A DNA stretch of 64,000 nt from contig JAJIRX010000640.1 of NCBI GenBank assembly GCA_023853785.1, positions 171,679 to 235,678 on the forward strand, read 5' to 3'. Source of the DNA: Psilocybe azurescens (Eukaryota > Basidiomycota > Agaricomycetes > Agaricales > Agrocybaceae). Each line of letters opens with the position of its first letter. Position 1 is the stretch's first letter. Positions 10,865-22,624 of the stretch are shown piece after piece. The notes beneath the pieces were generated by a model that was given only the letters and a program-made list of their open reading frames with translations, was not told the DNA's origin and made no database searches. A program made the translations under genes and the position numbers.

Positions 10865-13192
10865 TCAATAAATAAAACAATAATTTTTGAAAATTAATCT
10901 CTTGAGACGTACCTCCAATACAATATAAACGGGAACAGCGCTGGACCGAGTGTTCACCTTCATATTTAACATGCTCTGGGGTGCGTGCAACTTGAAATAA
11001 ATCCCTCCTGATCACAAATAAAAAGAAACGAAAATGAACAAAAGGATTTAAAGAGTCATCGATTACATGAGTAAAGGGATAGAACAACATACCAGGAAGC
11101 CTCCATGGGTCTTTCACTCGAAGCATCAAAGCAAAAAGTGGAAAGTGATGCATGAATGCGAGGAGAGTCTCGATGCACGCTTGCAACAGCAGAGTGGCTA
11201 ATCGAAAGCTGCGCGGGCAGATCACGTGAGTGTTGATTACATGACGAGGAGGGAAGAAAAAGCAACTTACCACAGCAAACAGTACATAATACACCAGCGC
11301 GGTCGGGAAAAGGAATGCGAGCAGCGTGAAGAGAACAGTTCCGAACAGCAGTTGGTCGATATCGTACGACCACGTGTCGGTGCGGTTGCGTAGAGCATTT
11401 CGTCTCTTTCCTAGATTGAAAAGAATTGGGTTTGTGACGTTAGCGACTGGGCAGTTGAAGATTTATATAGAGGGACAAGTGGTTGTGCGTACCTCGAAAG
11501 ACTCCCCATAGAAGACCGCCGCCGAGCTTGACGCCTGCTGCCCAATACACGCCCCTCGCAAGCTCGTACCCCACTCGGAGATGGACAGTGAGAAACAGGG
11601 ATAGGAGGTCCGAGATCAGGGATAGTAATAGTGTGAATCCGCCAATGGACGCCAGGAGTCCTAGGGCGGTGAAAAGCGACGGTGCAAGAGGAGGCATGAT
11701 AGCTGTAACACCGTCCATTTGAAGGCTTGATTTTGATAAGACCATGATTGAGACTCACAGTTCCAGGTATCGATGACTCCGAGCAGAGTCGTCACGTAGA
11801 ACCGGCTGAGTTGGGTGTTCAGCTTGAGCCCTGCTGGCCATGCATCCAGCCAGAACAGCGCAGCTCGGGGTAGTTGGAACAGAAGAGTCTAGAAAGGCGA
11901 ATTCAGTAACAGATAAGAGGAGTAGCGATAGGTTTTGTAAATAGTTACCTGTACCATCTGGTTTGCTCTGTCGGCGAGGAAAACGCTGTTTTCTGAGAGA
12001 AAGGTCCCGAATGCGAAGCCGATCGTCATGTCGTTCATTATGAGCCATGCGGTATTAAAGAAACTGGAAAGTATTTAAGAATATAGACAGCAGTATTGAG
12101 CAAAGAAAAGATACAAAACGTACTTGGTGTATCTATGGGAATAGTTTGCGATGTCTTGTGTGTTTTGTCGTTGCAGGGTTGTGACTTGTGTGATGAAAAA
12201 GACGGCTTGCTCGACTCGCACGTCGAATTGTTGCACTGGAAATCTTTGTCAAATTGGACAACTGAGGCCGCATGAGAGGAAGAAAGCGAACCTGTTGCAG
12301 ATACATCCTTCAACCTGATATAACTTTCTCCATTCCCTGATCTGATGTAGGCAGGAACGGGGAGTACAGGGAGGTTGGCTACATTTGCAGCGAGAGCGGA
12401 CACCCAGAGTGATATGTTGGAAAGCGACGCAAGGTATGATGCGAGGGCGAGCAAGAATGTTGCAGTTGTGGGAAGTAACTTCGGGGACGCTGGTGGAGAT
12501 TGTAGAATTCCTTGAACCAACGAAGACGCGTTCAACTGGCAGATACAGCCTTAGTATCAGTAATGGACTGCCTGGGATCAAGTAGTAGTAGTAGCACGCA
12601 CTTGATTAAGCAGCGTCTCATTCAATGCTTGGTCGATATTCCTAGGTTGAGGACGCGTAAAATCGTACTGCGCCATCGTAATATATGGGTTGGCCTTGGT
12701 CGACATGGGTGGGGGAGACAATTGCGGCAGATCCATGACATAGAACCTCAGTGATTGAGGAGTATGGCGGTGATACATCACGAAGGAGAACTCTGTAGCG
12801 CTCCCGCTCCCCAACGCCCACAGTTTGAGAGACGTAGGAATCGGTGACGACCTTCTCTCATCCTTGTCGAACTCGCATGTCCCAAGCAAAACAGGGTCGC
12901 CTCCACAAGATAATTTCACTGCTTTCCATAAGGATGAGCGAGAGAGCACGCCAGGCATCGCTGACTCTGATCGTGTATACGGGGCATCGGGAATGTCCTG
13001 TTGAATTATAAATGAAGAAGGCCATCACACGATGCAGTTGTCCAGAAACATGATGCATGGACTTACATCAAGAACCCCCACGACGCATATCGCTGGCTTT
13101 AGCCACCCGTAGCACACACCACTCGTTGAGGAACCCTTTGGCCAGAAGACGGACGCGGAGGACGTCGGCGTCGTCGTTGACGATGGTGGCAT
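10865..13192 (-). CDS. GPI1: GPI1/PIG-Q, subunit of the GPI-GlcNAc transferase
   Basis: Gpi1 stabilises the ER-membrane complex that transfers GlcNAc to phosphatidylinositol, the first step of GPI-anchor synthesis. Exons I can splice: 13192-13067, 12997-12602, 12535-12292, 12235-12124, 12063-11949, 11888-11759 and 11702 onward, with 56-69 bp introns that hold frame. Signature blocks: SVFWPKGSSTSGVCYGW near the N-terminus, FGTFLSENSVFLADRANQMV, several hydrophobic helices in the middle, and the hallmark LLAFMHHFPLFALMLRVKDP and RLPGGIYFKL, then VPVYIVLE. I chose the ATG at 13192; an in-frame ATG at 13267 would leave only ~50 bp to the divergent neighbour. One donor near 11280 is unclear (gtaagt does not keep phase; GTTTGC does). 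After VYIVLE the usual C-terminal extension is missing. Confidence 0.85.
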
Positions 13193-13318
13193 GTCATAAA
13201 GAAGGGAAACGGCCACGTGATATGCGCCCAGTATCCAGTTGGGGACTGAGAGGCGCAGTGCGCACAACCGGACCTTTGTTCAAAGTTGACACTCAATCCC
13301 AATCACGCCCTCTGCCTA
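13193..13318. promoter_or_regulatory. Compact bidirectional promoter, GPI1 / Rho GTPase
   Basis: Only ~126 bp separate the preferred GPI1 start (13192, minus) from the GTPase start (13319, plus). Both upstream regions must overlap, so shared regulation is likely. I see no clear TATA box. Confidence 0.5.
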
Positions 13319-14150
13319 ATGGATTCAACAACGGGCTCGGCTTCTTCAAGACGTCCGGATGCGAAGAGAAAGCTCGTGGTCGTCGGAGATGGTAAGCAGA
13401 TAGTGGATACGCGGTGTCCGACCATCAGAGAGGATCTGACCCTTCCACAGGTGGATGCGGCAAGACATGCCTGCTCATCGTATACGCCGAGAACCGATTT
13501 CCAGAGGTGCATACCCTTCATCTAATCATCTTCCTGCGATTGTGTCCGTAGAGAACGATATCTCATGTTGTTACATTCCTTCCAGGCATACATACCGACT
13601 GTGTTCGAAAACTACGTCACTCTGGTCCAGCACGAAAATAGGCTGATCGAGGTCGCCCTCTGGGACACGGCAGGCCAGGAGGAGTACGACCGCCTGCGTC
13701 CGCTCAGCTATCCAGAGAGCGACGTGATCCTCATCGTGTTCTCGGTCGACTTCCCGACCAGTCTCGCGAATGTTCTTGATAAGGTAGTGTACTTCATTGC
13801 TCTTTCTCGTCGCGCCACCCAAACCAACCAACTCAAGCATTGACATATTTCATATTTAGTGGTATCCTGAAGTGTCCCATTTCTGCCCAACGACGCCGAT
13901 GCTCCTCATAGGCACCAAAACCGACCTGCGAGCCGACCCAACGACGGTGCGCATGCTGTCGGCGCAGGGCCAGGTACCCGTCACCCCTGAGCAGGGCATA
14001 GTCGTCGCCAAGGACATCGGCGCGACGTACAAGGAGTGCAGTGCGAAGACAGGCAAGGGTGTCAGGGAGGTGTTCGACGCCGCCCTCAGAGAGAGCCTGA
14101 AAGGCCGCTGGGGCAGGACTATCAAGCACCGGAAGTGCATGATCATGTGA
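13319..14150 (+). CDS. Rho-family small GTPase
   Basis: Four exons (13319-13391, 13451-13506, 13586-13783, 13860-14150) splice cleanly with 59-79 bp introns to a ~205-aa protein. Visible motifs: P-loop GDGGCGKT, effector region IPTVFENYV, switch [19 protein letters not shown], the base-binding GTKTDL and ECSAKTG, a basic tail and a C-terminal CAAX box CMIM (prenylation; Met in the last place favours farnesyl). Rho proteins cycle between GDP and GTP at the plasma membrane to steer actin, polarity and wall synthesis. TVFENYV with DRLRPLSY is Rho-type, not Cdc42/Rac; a ~12-residue acidic-free N-terminal extension precedes the P-loop. I cannot assign Rho2 versus another paralogue with confidence. 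Confidence 0.92.
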
Positions 14151-15184
14151 AGACATACGACACGACCACGACCACGACCCGCAAATGACACCTCATCGTT
14201 CGGCTCGACTTACTCGTTGCCATTTTTTTCGCTTATCGGGATTTTTTATGTCCAATGGTGAAAGGAGGGTAGCAGGGCTTTTAATCCGCTTCAGTCCCCT
14301 CTTTTCTTCTCTCTTGTCTTTTTCTCTGGAATACTGTCCCTGCTGCCAAGTAGCCGTTGTTGTACTTTGACTCTAACATACCCTTGGGCCCCAATGTCTT
14401 TGTGCTTTCTCCCACACTGTTTTCCAATTTCAACCCAATATTCCTTCTTCTTACTTAGGCTGGTCCTTCTATCATCTCATCCTCTTGTTACCTACTTCGC
14501 CTTCTGCCTTTTCTACATAATAGTACCAACCATGCTGCCATATATATTCCCCTCGCATGTACATACTTGCATATCCTTATACAGTAGCAATTGAAAATCA
14601 CTCTGGACATTCACATTCATTCCTTGTCTTCCATTCTCCCTGATTCAGGACAGCAATAAGGCACTTGATATGATATATTTTGGTATCAACAGTTACGCTA
14701 CCAGCTCTTTTGACAAATCTGCAAGAAACTACATTGGAGATCATTTTCAGATGTCCAATACTACAGCAAACTCTAGGACTCAGTTCTCAAGGCTCACAAA
14801 ATTAATGGGAGCCAAATAAGGCAGGGCCAAAATAAGGCAGTAACAAGTGGTAAAAGTAAGAAATAATACAATCACAGTACAACAATATAACTAACAACAG
14901 AACTACTAATGAAAAAAAAGAGCTCAGTGAATGATGACTGCAATTCTATGTGCAATCTAGTGTCTTCTGACTAAAACAGGAATATTTGCAGGAAGAGCAA
15001 GCAATCCTAGATTTTGGGCTAACACCATGCATTGCTGAGCTGCATTTCAAGGGAGAAAAATATAGACAAGCAGAATAAAAATAGAATCTAAACTTACCAG
15101 TAAATTAGTTGAGTTCTTCTCTTGATGTAGGGTTGGAGACAGTCTGAGATTGTGCTAAGCCATTTGCTTGAATGGTGACTGGGT
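14151..15184. other. Intergenic: 3' UTR of the Rho gene and AT-rich DNA
   Basis: Pyrimidine-rich sequence to ~14600 is probably Rho 3' UTR. From ~14640 it becomes AT-rich, without a frame I can support; its style matches the repeat-like DNA around the neighbouring coiled-coil gene. Confidence 0.5.
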
Positions 15185-15768
15185 TCAGGAGGGGCTATAA
15201 GCTCCAACTTGACTATTAGCCAATAATACTGGTTGCTCAATCAACCTCTGGCGTATAAATGCAACATCAGCAGCTAAGTTATCAACAGAGCCTTGAAGTT
15301 GCTTGATAGAGCCTTGAAGTTGCTTGATAGAGCCTTGAAGTTGCTTGATAGAGCCTTGAAGTTGATTATGAATTTGTTGAATGGTTGCAGTAAGTTGATT
15401 GAATTGTTGATTGATCTTAGCAGTGAGATTTGCAACCCAAGCTGGTGCAACGTAATTATTGCCACCAGGGTCATCAGATATAACAAGGCCAACCATATAG
15501 GCCTCTACTGCTCCAACCTCATCATCAGTAGCAGCACCAGGACTTCCAATGTCTGGGGTTTATTCAAAATCAGTGGAAGTGTTGAAAAAAAAAGCAAGAA
15601 TGACTCACCCTTGGAGCTGGCTAGTTGGTTGAGATCATCATGGGCATTGGATATGTTACTAAGAAGGGCTGGGTTGGCTGGAATTGGAGGAAGGGGAACA
15701 TTCACAGCATTTGGAGGTGCTGTAAGTCCAGTCATTGTTGTGGTTGGGTTGATAGAGAGCAGAGACAA
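15185..15768 (-). CDS. Small coiled-coil protein, unrecognised, 175 aa
   Basis: Two exons (15768-15609 and 15552-15185), joined across a 56-bp intron (GTGAGT..CCCCAG), keep frame and give 175 aa; starts at 15768 or an internal Met at 15735 are possible. The N-terminus is Pro/Asn-rich (PPNAVNVPLPPIPANP). The second exon has VAPAWVANLTAKINQQFNQL followed by 7-residue repeats SIKQLQG encoded by 21-bp DNA repeats, then LAADVAFIRQRL. The heptad spacing suggests a coiled coil that can change length by repeat slippage. No signal peptide or membrane segment. I do not recognise the family. Confidence 0.55.
15286..15365 (-). repeat. 21-bp coding minisatellite (heptad repeats)
   Basis: About 3.7 near-perfect copies of a 21-bp unit (agagccttgaagttgcttgat) lie inside the coiled-coil gene. 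The unit length equals exactly seven codons, so gain or loss of units never breaks the frame. Confidence 0.9.
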
Positions 15769-17928
15769 AAGCTAGCACCACTCACATATTGCAATGCTTC
15801 CTTGTGTACACTTGTGTGTACTTGTGTGCAGGTCCTACTAATCACCCAAAATAGGGTTTGCCTGGGCCCGATTGTATGTGCTCGAAACAAACAAGCTCGC
15901 CGTATGCACACCCTTTCATTGTCTTTAACACCCTAGACCACACACATCTACCGAATCCAAAACTTCAAGACTTTTCCTGTGGACTACCAAGTATCAATAA
16001 GGTATTTTATCTGATATGAGACATCTCGTTAAGTTGGCGAACCGCAAAACCATTCAAGCCCTGGATGCTGGATGTCGCGAACAGCTTCATCATATTTTCG
16101 CTGCCAGGAACTTTCATAGAAGCCCTGCAGCGCCGCTGAAGTGGGAATCTGAAGGCCATAAGGTCGAAGATCTCGAGCGTTTGGTTTGTAATTTTCCCGT
16201 GTCTTCGATCCACTTCATCCCATCCAATCTACTGGATCTTTGCGTAGTGGAATAGCATTGCAGCCTGTCAGATTTTTGGGGTGCCACACACATCCTCTTC
16301 CGCAAAATCTGGTCTCTCGAAATCTGCCAGATCCACCACTAGAAGAAAGGAAGGATCATGGCAAACCCAGTCGAACCTCCCGCACGCGTAGTACTGAAGC
16401 ACGTCGTCTCAACCTCCTCTTCTCCTATAAATTCTCGATGGATAGTAGATATCCAGAGGAACCCCACTCTCTGAATGGCTCAAAGTCGACCAGCAAGGTC
16501 CTTTCGCTGTTCATGTCGTCGAAAGTCTCTTCCAGCATACGAATGTCCTTCTCTTGCACAGCCCCCTGCTCCCACTGTCTCTCGACGTTCATCTGGCCTG
16601 TGCATATATAATACTTACTAGCCTTAGGCGTTGTATAACGCATCGCGGAGTCGTCAAGATTGGCACTTCAGAATCAGGGCCCCCAAGGGCCCATACCGAT
16701 GGCATGTTCACTACTAGTAGTAGTACGACACTTCACTTCCTCCCTCGTTCCCGCATTCGCTCGCCCACGCGACTTTTTATTTCTTTGCTCAACACCGTTC
16801 GGATTTTCGTATTGGAAACAGGGGAACTCGACTTCTGGTGTACACAATCTAATGGAGGTAGCTCAGCGCGTCATAAGTAACCTGCTCGCTGCCGCGTCAT
16901 GCCCACGGCGCGTCATGAAACTTTCAGGATCGCGAACGTTATATGTGGCCTCTGAATCAGATGCACTCAACACATGGGTGGTACAAGGGCGGTACAACTC
17001 AAGGCCAATCGTCACCATTACTTGCTCGACTCCGAGTCCGAACATGTAGAAACAGATTCGTCAGTATCGTCGTGCTTTAATCATTCAGCTATCGCCTATT
17101 TCAGGGCTATTTTCTATCTATACCGCTTTTTTCTGCTTTATCTGGACCGCCCATTTGCCACAAGTTTGTCGATGTGCGCGCTGGTCAACGAGCCCGTAGT
17201 GCTGTTAGTAATAGTGGCCTCAGTTACCTATGTATTGTGTCGTATCAAGATACTGATACTGGCACAAGTCACAAGTTAACACCAAGTCAACACACCGACT
17301 CGATCCAAACCTAAATCCAAACCTTCTTCTACTTCTCCTCCGTCAATGCCATCTTAAGATGATCCAAACAAAGACGAAGATAAAGTTTCCCGCTGTTCCT
17401 TCCACCTTCCTCCGAGTCCGTCTGCTTTTGCCCCCGGCTGCCCTCCTGCACTCAGGGCGTCTACTATGACTATACCCACGTCCATGTTTACGTAGAGTTG
17501 GTCGTCAGTGATACTCTGCATTACCTACAATAATAATAGTGCAGCACTTGGAGCTCTGAAGCTTTGTATACCTGTGCTAAGTAATATCTGTGAATAAATT
17601 ACTCTCGTTTTAAATTTGATCCTTGGATGAACCACCAAAAAAATGTATGCGTACATATGCGATCGCGAACGCGAACGATGCCACCACACCACAACGTTCA
17701 AACCAGTATAATCCAAAGTTCGGATCCCAATCACTCATCATACATACAGCATCGAAATGTTTTCGGGTCTCATATACGACGACGAAGGGCCAATAGCAGA
17801 CAGAATAAAAAAAAGGTCCAGTTCATCGCTTCATCGTAATTAAAGTTAAAGGCACGTTTATAGTCAACATCTCAATGGTCATCTAACACATCAAAAGAAA
17901 AAAATTACATGGCGTGGTAAACTACGAA
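15769..17928. other. Intergenic region, no supported gene
   Basis: Short overlapping frames on both strands between 16007 and 17049 have no motif I recognise and no consistent splice model. A minus-strand fragment (about 16643-16425: DIRMLEETFDDMNSERTLL, LVDFEPFREW) looks protein-like and may be a relic. 17050-17928 looks like non-coding DNA ending in the 3' UTR of the next gene. Confidence 0.4.
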
Positions 17929-20900
17929 TTAATACTGCTTGCGCGGATCGACGACAAGCCCATGCTCCTCCGTCCAATTTCGATCACCATCCAAGTCCCT
18001 CGGTGGCACCATGCTCAGATCCACACCCCGCGCCCCTCCTCCCACACCCGCACCCGCACCCACACCCACACCCCCGCCGCCAGCGTACAGCGCATCTTCC
18101 ACCGTCCTTACCCCACCCGCACCAACATGCCCCGCATGCCTTACCACCGTCCGCTCCTCCATCTCGATGCCGACCCTCCGCAGCCGGCTCATGATCGGCT
18201 TGTATATGCTCGAGTGCGTCGGGCGGTGCACGCCTACGACTGTCTCTCCGCCATGAGAGGGAATGAGAGGAGGAGGACCCCGTGGGGATCCCGCCGTCCG
18301 CGACGAGCATCGCCGCGATCGCCGCGGGCAGCCCGACCGTGCGCGCCATCGCCGACGCAGGGCGCAGCCCGCGCCCGTGCTCCAGCACGCCCTCCTGGAT
18401 CAGCGTCGACGTGTGCACCTCCACCGGCCCCTGCGCACCCCCGCCGCCACCGTGCTTCGGCGCCGGCCCGCGCGTGATGATCTCGTGCGCGAGCACAACC
18501 ATGTCCCGCTCCCCCCTCGCGTACCTGAGCTTCTGCGCGAGCAGGAACGCGAATATATCGAGCGGGGTCATCACCCACCCCGGGACGGGCGGCATCGGCG
18601 TCTGCCCTCCCCGCCCGCTGCGCCTCCCGCTCCGGTGAGCATGCTGGGCCTGGCGAGCCCGAGCCACTCGAGCGCCTCGCGCAGCGCATCGACGTGCTCC
18701 GGCGGGACGAGCGCGGCGAGCGCGGTGTCGTGCCCTGCTCGCGCTTGATGCGGAGGCACTGCGCGACGAAGTCCGGCCACGCGGTGAGGTGGATGCGGTG
18801 CGTCGTGTTGAGGAGGCCGAGCGCGGCGAAGGAGCTCATCAGCGTGCTGAACCCTGGATATCTTTATTTTTATGAGAAAAACGTCCAGAAAAAACTAAGA
18901 ACTGGGTACCTGAGCGTGCCTCTGACGATGGTCCGCGCCTTGTTCTCCATGTCGTGGGTGTAGATCTGATAATGCTTCTTATACGCGAGACTGTCCCTGT
19001 TCGGCAGCCCCTCGAGCTTGAACTGGCTCGTAATCGGCACATCCGGCCAATACGACTGCAAGAGGCGATCTCCAGGCACTTTGCGGACCTAAAATGTGTG
19101 TAAACGATATGTACCGCACAACAAATACAAAACGCATACATACCTGATTACCAAGGAGATACGTCGCCCCGTTCAGGGCAGCCGTCAGCACGCCCTGCGG
19201 CCGCCAGCTGAACTTGTACCCCAGCGGCACATGCGCGTTCTCGGACAGGGGCAGGCCGCCGCAGAACGAGGTGAACGACAGCACGTGCTTGCCCTGGCGC
19301 TTGAACTTGTCGAGCAGCTCCATCGCCGAGCAGTGGTCGATGCCCGGGTCGAGCCCGATTTCGGTGAGGAAGAGCAGGCCCTTCTCCGCGGCTCTGAGGA
19401 AAAATGAATGGGCAAGGTGAGTATATGCGCGCGTACATGCATGCGGGGCAGATATGGTGCGGACCTTTGGTCGAGTTTTTCCATTGCCTCCGTCATATAA
19501 GACGCGGTGATGAGATGCGTGTTCGCGTCGAGACATGTTTCCGCTACAGCGACATGGAACGCGACAGGAAGCAGACTACCATCGAAACCATTACGTCAGC
19601 TCCCATATACATGGCTCAGGAAGGGAGCGCAAACACACCTGATGACGACATCCGCATCCTCGACGAGCTTCGCATACGTGCGGCTGTCCGCGGCGTCTAC
19701 GATGCGATAGTTGACATGATGGTGCGGCGCAACCAGGCGCTCCAGCTCAACCGCAGAGTCTCCCGCTGAAATTAGTTCTCAGTACCCAGCACGCACTTCA
19801 CAGTTCAGGCAGAGCGAGCACACACCGACGACGAGATCAAACTCGGCACTCTGCGCGATCAGATCAACAGCTGGCGCGGCGACCATCCCGCTTCCCAAAA
19901 TGAGGATCCGCTTCTTCCCAAAGCTCCTTGGCGGGATCGTAGTCGCAGGCGCATTGCTCACAGCCTTAGCCTCATCAGCACCAGCACCAGCACTCTGCGC
20001 CAGCCCCTTGCCCTTCCCCCCTCGCCTCATACGCCCTATCCACCCCCTCCATCAACCACCCATGCCCCTCCGCGAGCCGCCCATGCACAGCGACCGTCGC
20101 CCTCCTCAGCGCCTCCGGCACCTCCGCGCGCTCCCCCCGCATGGTACGCCACCAGCTCCTTAAACTGCCCGCCCTTCAGCAGCGCCGCCGCGAAGTGCAC
20201 CGACGCGTCGTACGGGACCGCCGCGGGGAGGATGTCGACCGCCATCATCCGCACGGGCGGCAGCGCGGCCTGCGCTGTGCGCACGGTCGTCGTCGGCGCG
20301 GAGAGCGTGGTCGCTTTGTCCAGGAACTCGAGGCCGCCCTGGAGAGATTCATGATAAGCAGGCGTCCTGGCTGAACAGTGGAGATGGATGGATGCGCACC
20401 TCGACATCACAGCTGATATCGCCTATGTTCGTGAACCGCGCCCCGCCAAAGCTCTGCGCACGGCTGAGCGCCACCTCCAGCTGCTTGGTCGTCATCAGCC
20501 GCGGGAATGACGGCGACCAGCCCGTACCATTTAGGAATAACGTCAGATACGGCGCGACCTAGCCAAAAAAAAATATTAATGATTATTTGATTATTTGATT
20601 AGGAAGACCGAGAAAGACCCACCCTATCGCAAAACACCGACGTATACGACTGCGGCGACTGGTAATAATGCGCTCTATCGTACTTGGCCCCGTCCACGCG
20701 CACGAGGTAGTCCTCCGGTTTCGCATGCACCAGGTATATCTGGCGTTCAAAATCAAATCACGGCGTCAAAAAACGATGCGGTGCCGACTGGAATTTAAAA
20801 ACCAAGCCTGACACACCTTTCGCAAATCGACTTCAGATGATTCTACACATGCAATTCAACAATCAACAGGTGCATGAAAGAAAGAAAGGACAAAAGCAAC

Positions 20901-22624
20901 TCACTCCCTCTCCGCATCAACGCGTCCAGATCCTCCACTCTGACCATCTCAATTGGGAGCTCGGAGAGCATCGACAAACAGCCCTGCGCGACTTGTCCCG
21001 TCCTGCGTGGGTTCGCGTCAGCATCATTCCAATTATGCCGTGGTAAAGGGAAAGAGGACATGGTAAAGAGAAAAAAGACAGAGAACGAGAGAAACGAGAC
21101 CAAGACCAAGAGCCAGCAAAACCCAACGACCGACCGAACCCACGATCAAACGAAAGAAACCCAGCAACTCACCCAGTCAGCCCAACGACGAACGGGCCCA
21201 GCTGCGGCGGCGTGCCCTGCGCCGCGATGGTCTGCCCGATCTCGCGCAGGGCCGCGCGCAGGCGGTCGAGCGAGGGCAGCGTGTGCGGGCGCGGGGTGTA
21301 CTGTGTGTCGGCGTATGTATGGGAAGGTGTGCGTGTGCGTGCGTGCGTGTAGGAGAAAGGAGGAGGAGGAGGAGGATGAAGATTCCAATTAGAGGAAGGA
21401 AAGGAATGGGAAAAAGGAAGACTGACGAGGAACGGCGACGCGATGCCCAGCTCCAGATGTGCCTGCGCCATTGATGAGAGGGACTCCAGCACCCCCGCGA
21501 CTAGAGGGAAAAGCCAAATCCATCAATTGAGTAAGGCTATACAAAATAAAACGAAAAAGAAAACGAAAAAGAAAGAAAGAAAGAAGAAAGAAGAAGAGCC
21601 GACGCACCACCAGCGAACCACCCAAACCCAACCGTGCGCTTCCCATCGTCGCCCGTGATGAGCTCATAATCAATCAAGCGGGGGTACACCCCCGCTCCTC
21701 CTGCTATTGAACTTCCAGAACTCCCAGAAGCCGCCGACGAAGGCGCAACATACTGCGCAAGCAGCGGCATATTATACTCCTGCCCCTTAATCGTATGCGA
21801 GAACATCATGTGCGTCGTCTCCCGTCGTCTGCCCCTGCCCCTCTCTCTATCTCGCTCTCTAACTCTCTCCCTCTCTCTCGCTGCAGCCAAGAGAGAGCCG
21901 AGGTCGGCGAGGGTGGGAGGGGACGAGGGCGAGGGCGAGGGGGAGGGGCGAAGGAGGAGAGGGGCGGTTCTTTGATCCCGAGGATTATGTCCGGGTCGGT
22001 GAGGGCGGGCACGATCGTTGCGCCTGCCTGTGTGGATGAGAGGAGGGGTGTTAGTTGCATTGCATTTGAACGCGGACAGATAGGACGGCAAAGCAAGACG
22101 CGATAGCGCAGTGCAGTGCGGTACGAACACAGCGATGGTCCAACAGGAACAAGACCACCACCGCCGAGCGAAAGGACGCGACACGACGCGACACTGCCCG
22201 CAGGGTAGAACAGAATGGACAGGATGGGATAGGATAGGATAGTACAGCGAACTCCACAACTCAACCACAATGCAACACTAAACCAACGCCAACACCAAGC
22301 AACCGCAAATGCAAACGCAACACACACCTTCCTATACTCCTGGTCGCTGAAGATCCGCTTCGGCGAGGACACGACCTCGACGCTCGCGCGGCCCTCCGCG
22401 ACGAGCTCGTACACGGCGTCGGGCGTCAGCGGCGCGCGGCGCTCCCATATCCGCTTCGGGTCTTCCGGTCTACAACAAACAGGAAAAGGAGGAATGAGAT
22501 AGGACGAACGGACGGATTATGTGGAGGATGACACGCACCGTATGCCGATCTTCACTGGCCGCTTCGAGCTCGCCCGCCGGAGGTTGTGCACCGCGTTCAT
22601 GTTCAGTCGTGTCGATGTTCGCAT
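17929..22624 (-). CDS. Fused lysine-ketoglutarate reductase / saccharopine dehydrogenase (AASS-like), with frame shifts
   Basis: Exon 1 (22624-22539) starts MRTSTRLNMNAVHNLRRASS, basic with no acidic residues, a plausible mitochondrial presequence. Exon 2 (22469-22328) gives EDPKRIWERRAPLTPDAVYE and KRIFSDQEYRK, then AGATIVPALTDPDIILGIKE: the LKR N-terminus. Later exons carry the rest of LKR (YNMPLLAQYV, GLTGTGQVAQGCLSML). The SDH half has KRILILGSGMVAAPAVDL (nucleotide fold), TEIGLDPGIDHCSAMELLD and PLDIFAFLLAQKLRY, ending at 17929 after a Gly/Val repeat tail. LKR then SDH in one chain is the animal/plant layout for mitochondrial lysine catabolism, whereas fungal lysine synthesis uses separate enzymes. 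At least five frame shifts occur (G-runs near 20131 and 20022; near 18745, 18612, 18250), so function is uncertain. Confidence 0.8.

Noticed and set aside
15286..15365. CRISPR-like array (regular 21-bp units)
   Set aside because: Units are contiguous without spacers, inside a coding exon of a eukaryote.
17984..18667. 227-aa frame with a Gly/Cys-rich tail as a separate metal-binding protein
   Set aside because: Its first part is the saccharopine dehydrogenase frame; the tail is the wrong frame of the GGTGTG-type repeat in the last exon.
21537..22268. 243-aa minus-strand frame with Ser-rich sequence
   Set aside because: It crosses LKR/SDH introns; only the YNMPLLAQYV..GFGWFAG part is exon.
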